Shown here in pieces: positions 1 to 5,462 of a stretch of DNA of 9,668 nt; the first letter of the stretch is position 1, and each line of letters begins with the position of its first letter. The DNA comes from RGIG6178 sp045612885 (GTDB lineage: Bacteria > Bacillota_I > Bacilli_A > RFN20 > DUOF01): assembly GCA_045612885.1 (NCBI GenBank), contig JAZKZZ010000028.1, forward strand, positions 1 through 9,668, in the 5' to 3' direction. The notes beneath the pieces were generated by a model that was not told the DNA's origin, searched no databases, and worked only from the letters and a program-made list of their open reading frames with translations. The position numbers and the translations under genes were made by a program.

Positions 1-157
1 AGATATCTAAAATAGCATCTTTTGCTATAGATTCTTTCAATACAACAAGCTTATCTAATCTTTCTTTAAGTAATAATAAAAATTCTTTATTGCTAACATT
101 TTTATCTACAAGTATATGTAATTTACTTTCTTTTACTTTGAAGATTATATTTCTCAC
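1..157 (-). CDS. minC: Probable septum-site protein MinC, N-terminal part (runs off the left edge)
   Basis: Only about 52 codons are in the window; the gene continues past position 1. The N-terminus reads MRNIIFKVKESKLHILVDKN and then a helix-like stretch with Leu/Lys/Glu, ending in an AKDAILDI segment. This fits the MinC N-terminal domain pattern: a beta strand of the form 'I-x-x-K-G-x-x-x-G-L-x-I', an amphipathic helix ending in 'KL', then 'F-x-G-A-I-L-D-I'. MinC with MinD blocks FtsZ ring assembly away from midcell. Lying just downstream of radC on the same strand supports the call, because the Bacillus order is radC-mreBCD-minCD; here mreBCD is missing. The start is GTG at 157, because AGGAGG lies 7 bases upstream. 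An in-frame ATG at 178 would put that ribosome site inside the gene and sits at or before the predicted transcription start. The match is from memory of the family and the fragment is short, so another small regulator is possible. Confidence 0.55.
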   Translation of the reverse strand, partial: MRNIIFKVKESKLHILVDKNVSNKEFLLLLKERLDKLVVLKESIAKDAILDI

Positions 158-164
158 TATATCT

Positions 165-170
165 CCTCCT
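165..170 (-). promoter_or_regulatory. Ribosome binding site AGGAGG that fixes the GTG start of minC
   Basis: Perfect AGGAGG on the minus strand, 7 bases before GTG at 157. It rules out the in-frame upstream ATG at 178 as the normal start. Confidence 0.8.
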
Positions 171-178
171 AAGCACAT

Positions 179-184
179 ATTATA
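179..184 (-). promoter_or_regulatory. Candidate -10 box for minC
   Basis: Perfect TATAAT on the minus strand, 8 bases before the AGGAGG of minC and just after the radC terminator. The region 17 bases further upstream (about 207 to 202) is only T-rich, so the -35 box is weak. A transcript starting about 7 bases downstream (near 172) would have a leader of about 15 bases. Confidence 0.5.
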
Positions 185-205
185 TAAAATATAAAAGTCG
201 AAAAA

Positions 206-232
206 TGCAAAAAGCAGGCGTATTACCTGCTT
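206..232 (-). terminator. Hairpin terminator after radC
   Basis: The stem AAGCAGG (212-218) pairs with CCTGCTT (226-232) around a 7-base loop. On the minus strand it is followed by a T-rich tract. It starts 5 bases after the radC stop codon and separates radC from minC. A T-rich run is also present on the plus-strand side, so it could act in both directions. Confidence 0.85.
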
Positions 233-236
233 ATTT

Positions 237-911
237 TTATATTTTTAATTGTTTAAAAGAAATATAGGTTCCTTTTCCAATTATAATATGATCTAACAAT
301 TCAATGTTGGCTATTTCACCTATTTTCCTAATCTTATTTGTAAGCAATATATCATCATTACTGGGTGTAGGATCACCACTTGGATGATTATGTATACATA
401 TAATTTTTCTAGCACCTAGAGCCATTGCTTTTTTAAAGATTAAATTAATATCTATTAATGAAGAAATCTCCCCTCCAATAAATAAAGTTTCTTGCTTTAT
501 TATTGATAATTTTATATTCATAAAAAGTACAATAAAATATTCTTGAATTTCATTTTCTAATTGTTCTTTTATTAATTCATAAACATTACTGGCATCATGA
601 ATATAAGTTATTTTTCTCCCCTTTTCTTTTCCAATCCTTTTAGCTAACTCCAAAGTTGCAGATATCTCTAATGCCTTGGCTTTTTTTATCCCTTTAATTT
701 TCATTAAATAATTCATATCAGTCCTTAAAAGTTCGCTTAAACTTCCAAATTTATCCAATATGTTATCTGCTATTTCTAAAGAAGAAATACCTTTCACACC
801 ACATCTAATTATAAGGGCTAACAACTCTCTATTTGATAAAGCGCTTATTCCTTCTTTCATTGCCTTTTCTCTAGGCCTTAAATACGCTTCTAAATGACTT
901 ATTTTACTCAT
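237..911 (-). CDS. radC: RadC family JAMM/MPN+ protein
   Basis: Two-part RadC (UPF0758) layout. The N-terminal section (residues 8-90) has the family opening LRPREK, 'ALSNRELLALIIRCGVKG', and a helix-hairpin-helix with 'MKIKGIKKAKALEI' near 70-83. The C-terminal MPN+ metalloprotease-like domain runs from about 100 to 224. The zinc-binding JAMM motif is intact: H174-N-H176-P-S-G-D, ten residues, then D187. At 224 residues it is the usual family length. The name comes from an old DNA-repair mutant; the biochemical role of the family is unsettled, and in some species it is linked to competence. ATG at 911 overlaps the TGA of the upstream peptide gene (ATGA), so translation is probably coupled; ATG at 917, two codons upstream in frame, is also possible. 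I see no strong ribosome site of its own. The usual 'GTLN...VHPREIFK' stretch is divergent here (GGEI, then IDINLIFK). Confidence 0.93.
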   Translation of the reverse strand: MSKISHLEAYLRPREKAMKEGISALSNRELLALIIRCGVKGISSLEIADNILDKFGSLSELLRTDMNYLMKIKGIKKAKALEISATLELAKRIGKEKGRKITYIHDASNVYELIKEQLENEIQEYFIVLFMNIKLSIIKQETLFIGGEISSLIDINLIFKKAMALGARKIICIHNHPSGDPTPSNDDILLTNKIRKIGEIANIELLDHIIIGKGTYISFKQLKI

Positions 912-1090
912 GACCATTCAAAAGTAAAATCATTTCCTATCTTGGTTTTTCCTTTACTAGAAGCATACACTTTATAAACAGCAACAAGAAGCGCAATTAT
1001 TGACATCATCCCTAAATACAAACTAAGATCAAAAGGTTGACCTCCTCTGATTTCTTCAAGTTCTTTGTCCCTAATAATTTCAAGTGCCAT
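908..1090 (-). CDS. Small peptide with double-glycine-type leader and one membrane segment
   Basis: A 60-residue product with strong evidence for translation: AAGGGAG (1105-1099) lies 8 bases before ATG at 1090, and its TGA overlaps the radC ATG. Residues 1-17 end in IRDKELEEIRGG. They match the leader pattern of class II bacteriocins and ComC-type pheromones position for position: hydrophobic at -12, E at -8, L at -7, I at -4, G at -2 and -1. The predicted core (residues 18-60) has a hydrophobic stretch of about 20 residues (22-43), then a basic segment (KVYASSKGKTK) and the aromatic/acidic end IGNDFTFEWS. From family knowledge, such leaders are cut after GG by a peptidase-C39 ABC exporter; none is encoded in this window. 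It may instead be an uncleaved single-pass membrane microprotein. I do not recognise a named family. No convincing promoter is seen, only a TATATT at 1116-1111. Confidence 0.8.
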   Translation of the reverse strand: MALEIIRDKELEEIRGGQPFDLSLYLGMMSIIALLVAVYKVYASSKGKTKIGNDFTFEWS

Positions 1091-1098
1091 AAATTCAT

Positions 1099-1105
1099 CT
1101 CCCTT
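1099..1105 (-). promoter_or_regulatory. Strong ribosome binding site of the small peptide gene
   Basis: AAGGGAG on the minus strand, 8 bases before ATG at 1090. It is the main evidence that this 60-codon frame is a real gene and the entry point for the peptide-radC pair. Confidence 0.75.
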
Positions 1106-1164
1106 CTAATAATATAAATAGCCTTCATAACCAATTTTTCCCCTAGAAAGTTCATGAATTTTAA

Positions 1165-1193
1165 TTGATATTAGACAAAAAATGACATATAAT
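1165..1193 (+). promoter_or_regulatory. Sigma-A-type promoter for the 1214 gene
   Basis: TTGATA (1165-1170) and a perfect TATAAT (1188-1193) are separated by exactly 17 bases. Transcription should begin near 1200, giving a leader of only about 14 bases that consists almost entirely of the ribosome site. Confidence 0.85.
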
Positions 1194-1201
1194 TATTCAT
1201 A

Positions 1202-1207
1202 GAGGTG
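1202..1207 (+). promoter_or_regulatory. Ribosome binding site GAGGTG that selects ATG at 1214
   Basis: GAGGTG ends 6 bases before ATG 1214. In-frame GTG at 1205 and TTG at 1208 overlap or abut this site and are therefore unlikely starts. Confidence 0.8.
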
Positions 1208-1213
1208 TTGTTT

Positions 1214-1888
1214 ATGAGTAAAAAAGAAGTTATTAATGCCAAGATTGAACCATACACATTAAATAATAAACAAGTAAAAGAAAAAATCGAAGATGCTATT
1301 TCTTACGATCATTCTAAAACTAAAAAAGTAGAAATATTATTTGAAAAGAAAAATACAAATGTTTATAAATTACCTTTTTCTGATTTCAAAGTAGCAATAG
1401 CTCAAGAATTAGAAGAGCAACAATTATTAATTCAAGAATTACAAGATTATAACTTGATTGAAGAAAATGTAATTGTTGAAGAGCCACCTGTTGAAAAAGA
1501 GGTTGTTGTAGAAACTGAACCAGAAATTGATATTCTTGATGAAATATATGACTTTGACGATGAGGGCAAAAAGCCTAATAGACCTAAGAGTAGAACTAAA
1601 ATCAGAAAAGCTGATACTCTTGCTATCGTAGAGAAAATTAAAAATGAAGCAAAAGAAAAGAACAAAGGTAAAAAACCTATATCTTTTAGAGATATAAATA
1701 AAGAACTAAAACCTTATATGCTTAAAAAAGCTTCTATGGGAATCAATGATGACACATTAACTAGTATTGATATTTACTTAAATGCAGTTAATAAAATTGA
1801 AATTGCAAATGATGCTGGTACGAAAGCAGAAAACGATACTCCATTAGAATTAAATTTAGATGATATTCTTAGTGATTTAGATAAGTAG
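1214..1888 (+). CDS. Unrecognised charged cytoplasmic protein with acidic and basic linkers
   Basis: I do not recognise this 224-residue protein. It has no signal peptide and no membrane segment. What can be seen: a probable folded N-terminal part (1-62, with a beta-like 'KKVEILFEKK..VYKLPF' stretch); a Glu/Gln-rich helix, possibly coiled coil (63-84); a Val/Glu/Pro-rich acidic linker (85-117) containing IDILDEIYDFDDE; a strongly basic patch KKPNRPKSRTKIRK (119-132); a Lys/Glu-rich helical region (133-172); and an acidic C-terminal tail ending LNLDDILSDLDK. The two short Asp/Ile/Leu motifs resemble each other and could be docking peptides, while the basic patch could touch nucleic acid; both are inference. 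It is a single-gene transcription unit with its own sigma-A promoter and terminator, divergent from the peptide-radC pair, which suggests steady vegetative expression. Lying next to spoVID does not by itself make it a spore gene. Confidence 0.85.
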   Translation: MSKKEVINAKIEPYTLNNKQVKEKIEDAISYDHSKTKKVEILFEKKNTNVYKLPFSDFKVAIAQELEEQQLLIQELQDYNLIEENVIVEEPPVEKEVVVETEPEIDILDEIYDFDDEGKKPNRPKSRTKIRKADTLAIVEKIKNEAKEKNKGKKPISFRDINKELKPYMLKKASMGINDDTLTSIDIYLNAVNKIEIANDAGTKAENDTPLELNLDDILSDLDK

Positions 1889-1911
1889 AGGTAACTCTAC
1901 TTTTTCTTTTT
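1884..1911 (+). terminator. Hairpin terminator overlapping the stop codon of the 1214 gene
   Basis: AGTAGAG (1884-1890) pairs with CTCTACT (1895-1901) around a GTAA loop, followed by TTTTTCTTTTT. The stem contains the TAG stop codon itself. It insulates the following spore-type genes from the upstream sigma-A promoter. Confidence 0.85.
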
Positions 1912-1925
1912 GATTCTCTTTCTAT

Positions 1926-1954
1926 ACATAAGATAACATTAAGCTTCATACCTT
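1926..1954 (+). promoter_or_regulatory. Candidate sporulation sigma-E-type promoter before the spoVID-like gene
   Basis: CATACCTT (1947-1954) resembles the sigma-E -10 consensus CATACAnT. ACATAAG (1926-1932), 14 bases upstream, is a poorer fit to the -35 consensus. SpoVID is in the sigma-E regulon in B. subtilis, and no good sigma-A promoter is visible here. This is a weak motif call. Confidence 0.35.
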
Positions 1955-1973
1955 TATATAGGAGGAATATAGT

Positions 1974-2699
1974 ATGCAAAGAATAAATTACAAAGAAACT
2001 ATAGAATTAAATAATACGATAAATGAATTACTAGTGATTAATATTGACGACAAAATAAATCAAACAAAAGAAAAAGATTGTATAAAAATATCTGGAGAAA
2101 TCCAAATAAGTGGTGAAGTTAGTTCAGACAATGGAAATGAAACTTTTTATCATCCTTTAATGCTAGATATTATATTAAGTGAAGAGCAATTAATAACTGA
2201 TAAGATAACTATTGTAGTAGAAGATTTTAATTACATGATTCAAAATAACACTATTGCCATTGATTTAATCATAAAAATTGAGGGGTTAAAAGAAATAGAA
2301 CCTTACTTTCCTCCCCAAGAAGATCAAAAAGTTATTCAAATAGAAAGCAAGCAAACTTATGATGAAGAGCCTGTCCAAGAGGTAGAAATATCTAATGATA
2401 TTATTGAATTTGATGCTATTGACACTGTTGAGGAAAAAGTAGCAAATCAAGATTATGAAGAAACAAGAGTATTAGATAAAGATATTAACTCAAATAGTGA
2501 ACAGCACTCTTTATTGAATCAAATATTTAAAAATAGAGTTATAAAAAAAGAAACTTCATACATATATCATGTAGTGAGAAAAGAAACAACATACGCTCAA
2601 ATAGCACAACAATATAACGTCAAAGAAGAACTAATAAAGCAAGCAAATAAAGATGAGGAAATTTATGAAGGAAAACTAATTTTTATTCCTAAAAGTTAA
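1974..2699 (+). CDS. spoVID: SpoVID-like spore coat/encasement protein with C-terminal LysM domain
   Basis: Residues 1-105 match the SpoVID N-terminal domain style: an opening 'KETIELNNTINELLVINID', then paired strands 'CIKISGEIQISGEV' and 'ITIVVEDFNYMI..TIAIDLIIKIEG'. Residues 110-180 form an acidic, probably disordered linker. Residues 197-240 (YHVVRKETTYAQIAQQYNV.....IYEGKLIFIPK) are a typical LysM. In B. subtilis SpoVID drives coat encasement of the forespore together with SpoIVA and SpoVM, and its LysM has been shown to bind lipid II. At 241 residues this protein is under half the length of the B. subtilis one (about 575), mainly from a short linker. AGGAGG (1960-1965) lies 8 bases before ATG. 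The stop overlaps the next start (TAATG), and the spoVID-ysxE order matches Bacillus, which strengthens the call beyond the LysM alone. Confidence 0.8.
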   Translation: MQRINYKETIELNNTINELLVINIDDKINQTKEKDCIKISGEIQISGEVSSDNGNETFYHPLMLDIILSEEQLITDKITIVVEDFNYMIQNNTIAIDLIIKIEGLKEIEPYFPPQEDQKVIQIESKQTYDEEPVQEVEISNDIIEFDAIDTVEEKVANQDYEETRVLDKDINSNSEQHSLLNQIFKNRVIKKETSYIYHVVRKETTYAQIAQQYNVKEELIKQANKDEEIYEGKLIFIPKS

Positions 2700-3616
2700 T
2701 GAAAAGTTTACTTAAAACTTTATACAATATAGTACCTATTTCCTTCATCAAACTATCTGATAAAGCATATAGAATCAAAACAGATACTAATGATTATGTT
2801 TTAAAATATGTAGAAAATAGCAATATTGATATTATTATAGAAAAACTTTCTATTCTTAATATTGATTCCTTTCTATTCCCAATTATGAATATAAATGGAG
2901 ATTATTTATCTTCATATAACAATAATATATTTTTAGTATATGAGTGGCTAAAAGAAGAAAAAGCTATTCTAAAAGATTTAAAATTAAAATTTTTCTTAGA
3001 ACAATTATCATTACTACACAACAAAACCTTTTATACACTAAAAGTTAATGAAAACTTTTTTAAAGATACATATGAATATATAGGAAATCAAATAGATCAA
3101 GTTGAATTAAGGATAGAAAAATATATGCAAGAAATAGAGCGTAAAGATTACAAATCACCCTCTAAATGGCTATTTCTATTAAACTATCCCCTATATATGG
3201 AGGCTATCGATAAAGCAAATAAAGCATTAGAAAAATTTAAGGAACTTAGTTATTCTAAAAACACAATACGTATGGCTTTTACTTATAAAAATTTTGATTA
3301 TAAGCATATATTTTTAAAAGAACAAAAAATTATCGGCATTGAATCAATGGAACTTTCTCCTCCTGTATATGATATATTTTACTCATTGTCAACATTAGAG
3401 GATATAAGTGTTGATATGAAAGGTTATTATCAAAGATATTTTAAATCATTTGTTCTAGATGATTATGAAAAAGAATGGTTATATGCACTATTACATATAC
3501 CTAAAATTGACATTTCTACTGATGAGGTAATAAATATCGTAAACATTTCCTCATCTTTAAATTATCTTAGAAATAGTAACGAAATTATAGAAATGCTTAA
3601 TAATATTGAATATTAA
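2699..3616 (+). CDS. ysxE: YsxE/CotS/YutH-family kinase-fold spore protein, probably catalytically inactive
   Basis: A 305-residue protein with the layout of the CotS/YutH/YsxE group of aminoglycoside-phosphotransferase-like folds found in spore formers. A small N-lobe (about 1-85) contains 'YRIKTDTNDYVLKYV', with K36 at the usual kinase lysine, and the hinge-like 'FLVYEWL'. The C-lobe holds 'AFTYKNFDYKHIFL' (193-206) where active members have HGDxxxxN, and 'IIGIESMELSPPVYDIF' (211-227) where they have an IDWD/IDFE metal site. So the catalytic Asp/Asn and metal-binding Asp are not in canonical form, while the trailing PPxYD motif is kept. This suggests a pseudokinase; the alignment is by eye. 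Its ATG overlaps the spoVID stop by one base and no separate ribosome site is evident, so it is probably translated by coupling. The same gene pair is adjacent in Bacillus, where ysxE function is poorly understood. Confidence 0.75.
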   Translation: MKSLLKTLYNIVPISFIKLSDKAYRIKTDTNDYVLKYVENSNIDIIIEKLSILNIDSFLFPIMNINGDYLSSYNNNIFLVYEWLKEEKAILKDLKLKFFLEQLSLLHNKTFYTLKVNENFFKDTYEYIGNQIDQVELRIEKYMQEIERKDYKSPSKWLFLLNYPLYMEAIDKANKALEKFKELSYSKNTIRMAFTYKNFDYKHIFLKEQKIIGIESMELSPPVYDIFYSLSTLEDISVDMKGYYQRYFKSFVLDDYEKEWLYALLHIPKIDISTDEVINIVNISSSLNYLRNSNEIIEMLNNIEY

Positions 3617-3641
3617 AAAAAGGTGTTAAACACCTTTTTTT
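3615..3641. terminator. Bidirectional terminator between ysxE-like and the surface protein gene
   Basis: AGGTGT (3621-3626) pairs with ACACCT (3630-3635) around a TAA loop, flanked by seven A on the left and seven T on the right. It therefore forms a U-tailed hairpin for both converging transcripts. It overlaps the ysxE stop codon and lies 3 bases from the stop of the opposite gene. Confidence 0.9.
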
Positions 3642-3643
3642 AT

Positions 3644-5371
3644 TTAACTTAATTTTAATATTAATTCAACTCTTTCATAATTGTTACTTATAGATGAATG
3701 AGGAACAAGCTCAGCATGATATACATACTTATTATTTTCAATAGTGACTGGTTTATCTAAAAGTGGAATTATGCTAAATAAAGTAGGATCAAAATCAAAT
3801 TCTGAATTTTCCTCTTTAGTAATATAGCAAAGTGGCATTGATTGATAATTAGTAGGATCTACGCTATCACAATGAATCTTATAATCAATATTTGCTAAAT
3901 ATCTTTTCTTTAATGTAAATGTTTTTGTAATAATCATTTCACCATTATAATCAACACTAAATTGATATACACCTGCATTTAAACGATCATAATCATCAAC
4001 AGTTACCTCTACATTACTAGGTGTGATTGGTTTAGTATATGAATTATTATATTTTGCAGTACCTGAAATACTTGCCTTTATTTTCCTAATAATTTCTTCT
4101 AATTGTGTGCCATAATTGAATTCATCCAAATATGTAAATTCTAACTCTTTAGCCTCATAAACAGGTATTCTAATCTTTCCTTCTTTAACTGCATAATTAA
4201 TATTATTAGGTGTAAATATATATGAATACTCATAATTACCTGCGATTAATCTTTGATCTTCTTTAAAAATCAACTCACCATTAACTGGGGCATGAATAGT
4301 TAGCTTATTTATAAGACTATCTAAAGTTACCCCCTCTTTTAAAATAACTTCTTCTATACCATCAACACGCAAATTATATGTATCACATTGCCCTACAAAA
4401 ACATCCACAGTAGTATATATTTGTTCATTGTAAGCAATCTTAAACTCAAACTTATCACTTATATTTGGTAAAAAGTTTGAAGAAGTAATAGTATAATATT
4501 GGGGATCTATTTCTCGATTAATGTTAGAATATTTTCCTTCTACAACTAATCCATCTCTAATCATATTTATAACTTCTTCCTTAGTTGTTCCATAATCAAC
4601 ATATATTTCATCTTTATTTGAAGTGATTTGTGTTATATTAACTAATTCTACAGTTATATTTCCATGCACAACTTCATACTTATCTGTATCAAGAGGTGTA
4701 AACGTCCATGCATATGCTTTAGTACCAATAGTCAGTGATTGTCCCTTATCAAATGTTGCATACCCTTGAACATCAGTATTAGGAACTAATTTAGGTAATC
4801 CTTCATTATAATAACCAACTCCAGTAGTTAAAGATACCGTAACATAGTCTTTAATCTTTCCAACATTAATAGTTATATCTTGCTTGGCATTATTATAAAC
4901 AATTTTAACCTTATAAGTACCAGCTTTATCTTTATCGTAATTATCCGCTACTATTGTATAATCACCTTTATACAATTTTTTCTTTTCTCCACTTTCAAAT
5001 GTAACTTCTATTTCTAAATCTTTAAACATATAGTCTAAGTCTGCTTCTTTTGAAGAAACCTCAACATTTTTTTCATTAGGCATATTTGTAGATAGATTAG
5101 TAACAGTAGAATAACATATCGCATTAACAACCATATCTGATCTAATATTTTTATAATCCGCTTCTTCCCAAGCGCAATATTTACCTTTAACACTAGGAAC
5201 TTCAGGTATATCAACCAAAGTTTTACCTTTCTTTATATAACGAACAATATCACTATTATTTTCAGTAACAAAAGTAACTTTTGCCTTACCTGCATTACAT
5301 CCAGCATTAGAAAAAGTTAATCCACCGATTAATAACGAAAGTGAAATCACCTTTAAGTAATTCTTCTTCAT
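3644..5371 (-). CDS. Secreted or lipid-anchored surface protein with alternating Ig-like repeats
   Basis: 575 residues, starting at ATG 5371 with GGGGTG 6 bases upstream; a GTG at 5380 would overlap that site. Residues 1-25 are a signal peptide (MKKNYLK, hydrophobic core, then SNAGC). C25 suggests a lipoprotein, but Asn at -3 is unusual and SNA could be a signal peptidase I site. Residues 31-89 resemble the Listeria-Bacteroides (internalin B / Flg_new) repeat: 'VTFVTEN....KGKTLVDIP.VP...GK...W..ADYKNI.SDMVVNA'. Then two module types alternate three times. One is a Big_3-like Ig strand set with AGTYKVKIVYNN (150-161), SDKFEFKIAYNE (305-316) and AGVYQFSVDYNG (466-477). The other carries AWTFTP (221-226), SYIFTP (383-388) and a decayed ELVP (554-557). 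No sortase motif, enzyme domain or dockerin is seen. A role as cell-surface adhesin or scaffold is inference. It is a single-gene unit with its own promoter. Confidence 0.85.
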   Translation of the reverse strand: MKKNYLKVISLSLLIGGLTFSNAGCNAGKAKVTFVTENNSDIVRYIKKGKTLVDIPEVPSVKGKYCAWEEADYKNIRSDMVVNAICYSTVTNLSTNMPNEKNVEVSSKEADLDYMFKDLEIEVTFESGEKKKLYKGDYTIVADNYDKDKAGTYKVKIVYNNAKQDITINVGKIKDYVTVSLTTGVGYYNEGLPKLVPNTDVQGYATFDKGQSLTIGTKAYAWTFTPLDTDKYEVVHGNITVELVNITQITSNKDEIYVDYGTTKEEVINMIRDGLVVEGKYSNINREIDPQYYTITSSNFLPNISDKFEFKIAYNEQIYTTVDVFVGQCDTYNLRVDGIEEVILKEGVTLDSLINKLTIHAPVNGELIFKEDQRLIAGNYEYSYIFTPNNINYAVKEGKIRIPVYEAKELEFTYLDEFNYGTQLEEIIRKIKASISGTAKYNNSYTKPITPSNVEVTVDDYDRLNAGVYQFSVDYNGEMIITKTFTLKKRYLANIDYKIHCDSVDPTNYQSMPLCYITKEENSEFDFDPTLFSIIPLLDKPVTIENNKYVYHAELVPHSSISNNYERVELILKLS

Positions 5372-5377
5372 ACAAAA

Positions 5378-5383
5378 CACCCC
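5378..5383 (-). promoter_or_regulatory. Ribosome binding site GGGGTG for the surface protein
   Basis: GGGGTG ends 6 bases before ATG 5371 on the minus strand. It covers part of the alternative GTG at 5380, so ATG 5371 (MKKNYLK, a normal signal-peptide start) is preferred. Confidence 0.7.
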
Positions 5384-5393
5384 ATCTAAAGTA

Positions 5394-5422
5394 ATAATAA
5401 CATTGCTTTAGAAAATTGTCAT
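5394..5422 (-). promoter_or_regulatory. Sigma-A-type promoter of the surface protein gene
   Basis: On the minus strand, ATGACA (5422-5417) and TATTAT (5399-5394) are separated by 17 bases, with a TGT extended -10 immediately before the -10 box. Predicted start is near 5387, giving a leader of about 16 bases. Confidence 0.75.
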
Positions 5423-5440
5423 TATTTAGACCAAAAACCT

Positions 5441-5462
5441 TTTTATTTATATATAAATAAAA
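5441..5462. repeat. Perfect 22-base AT-only palindrome
   Basis: TTTTATTTATA followed directly by its reverse complement TATAAATAAAA, with no loop. It overlaps the left arm of the ABC-F terminator and lies upstream of the surface-protein promoter. It may add to termination, act as an AT-rich upstream element, or simply reflect base composition. Confidence 0.7.

Noticed and set aside
155..178. Start of minC at the upstream in-frame ATG (178)
   Set aside because: The AGGAGG would lie inside the coding region, and the TATAAT at 184-179 would place the transcription start at or after this codon.
908..1090. Calling the small peptide a bacteriocin outright
   Set aside because: The leader fits, but there is no exporter, immunity gene or known bacteriocin core motif in the window; only the leader-like feature is claimed.
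1111..1134. A sigma-A promoter for the peptide-radC pair (TTGGTT with TATATT or TATTAT)
   Set aside because: Spacers of 12 and 14 bases are too short and no other -35 fits; left unassigned.
1447..1665. 72-codon minus-strand open frame inside the 1214 gene
   Set aside because: Ser/Phe/Ile-rich low-complexity shadow of the acidic/basic linker region, without a convincing ribosome site and antisense to a well-supported gene.
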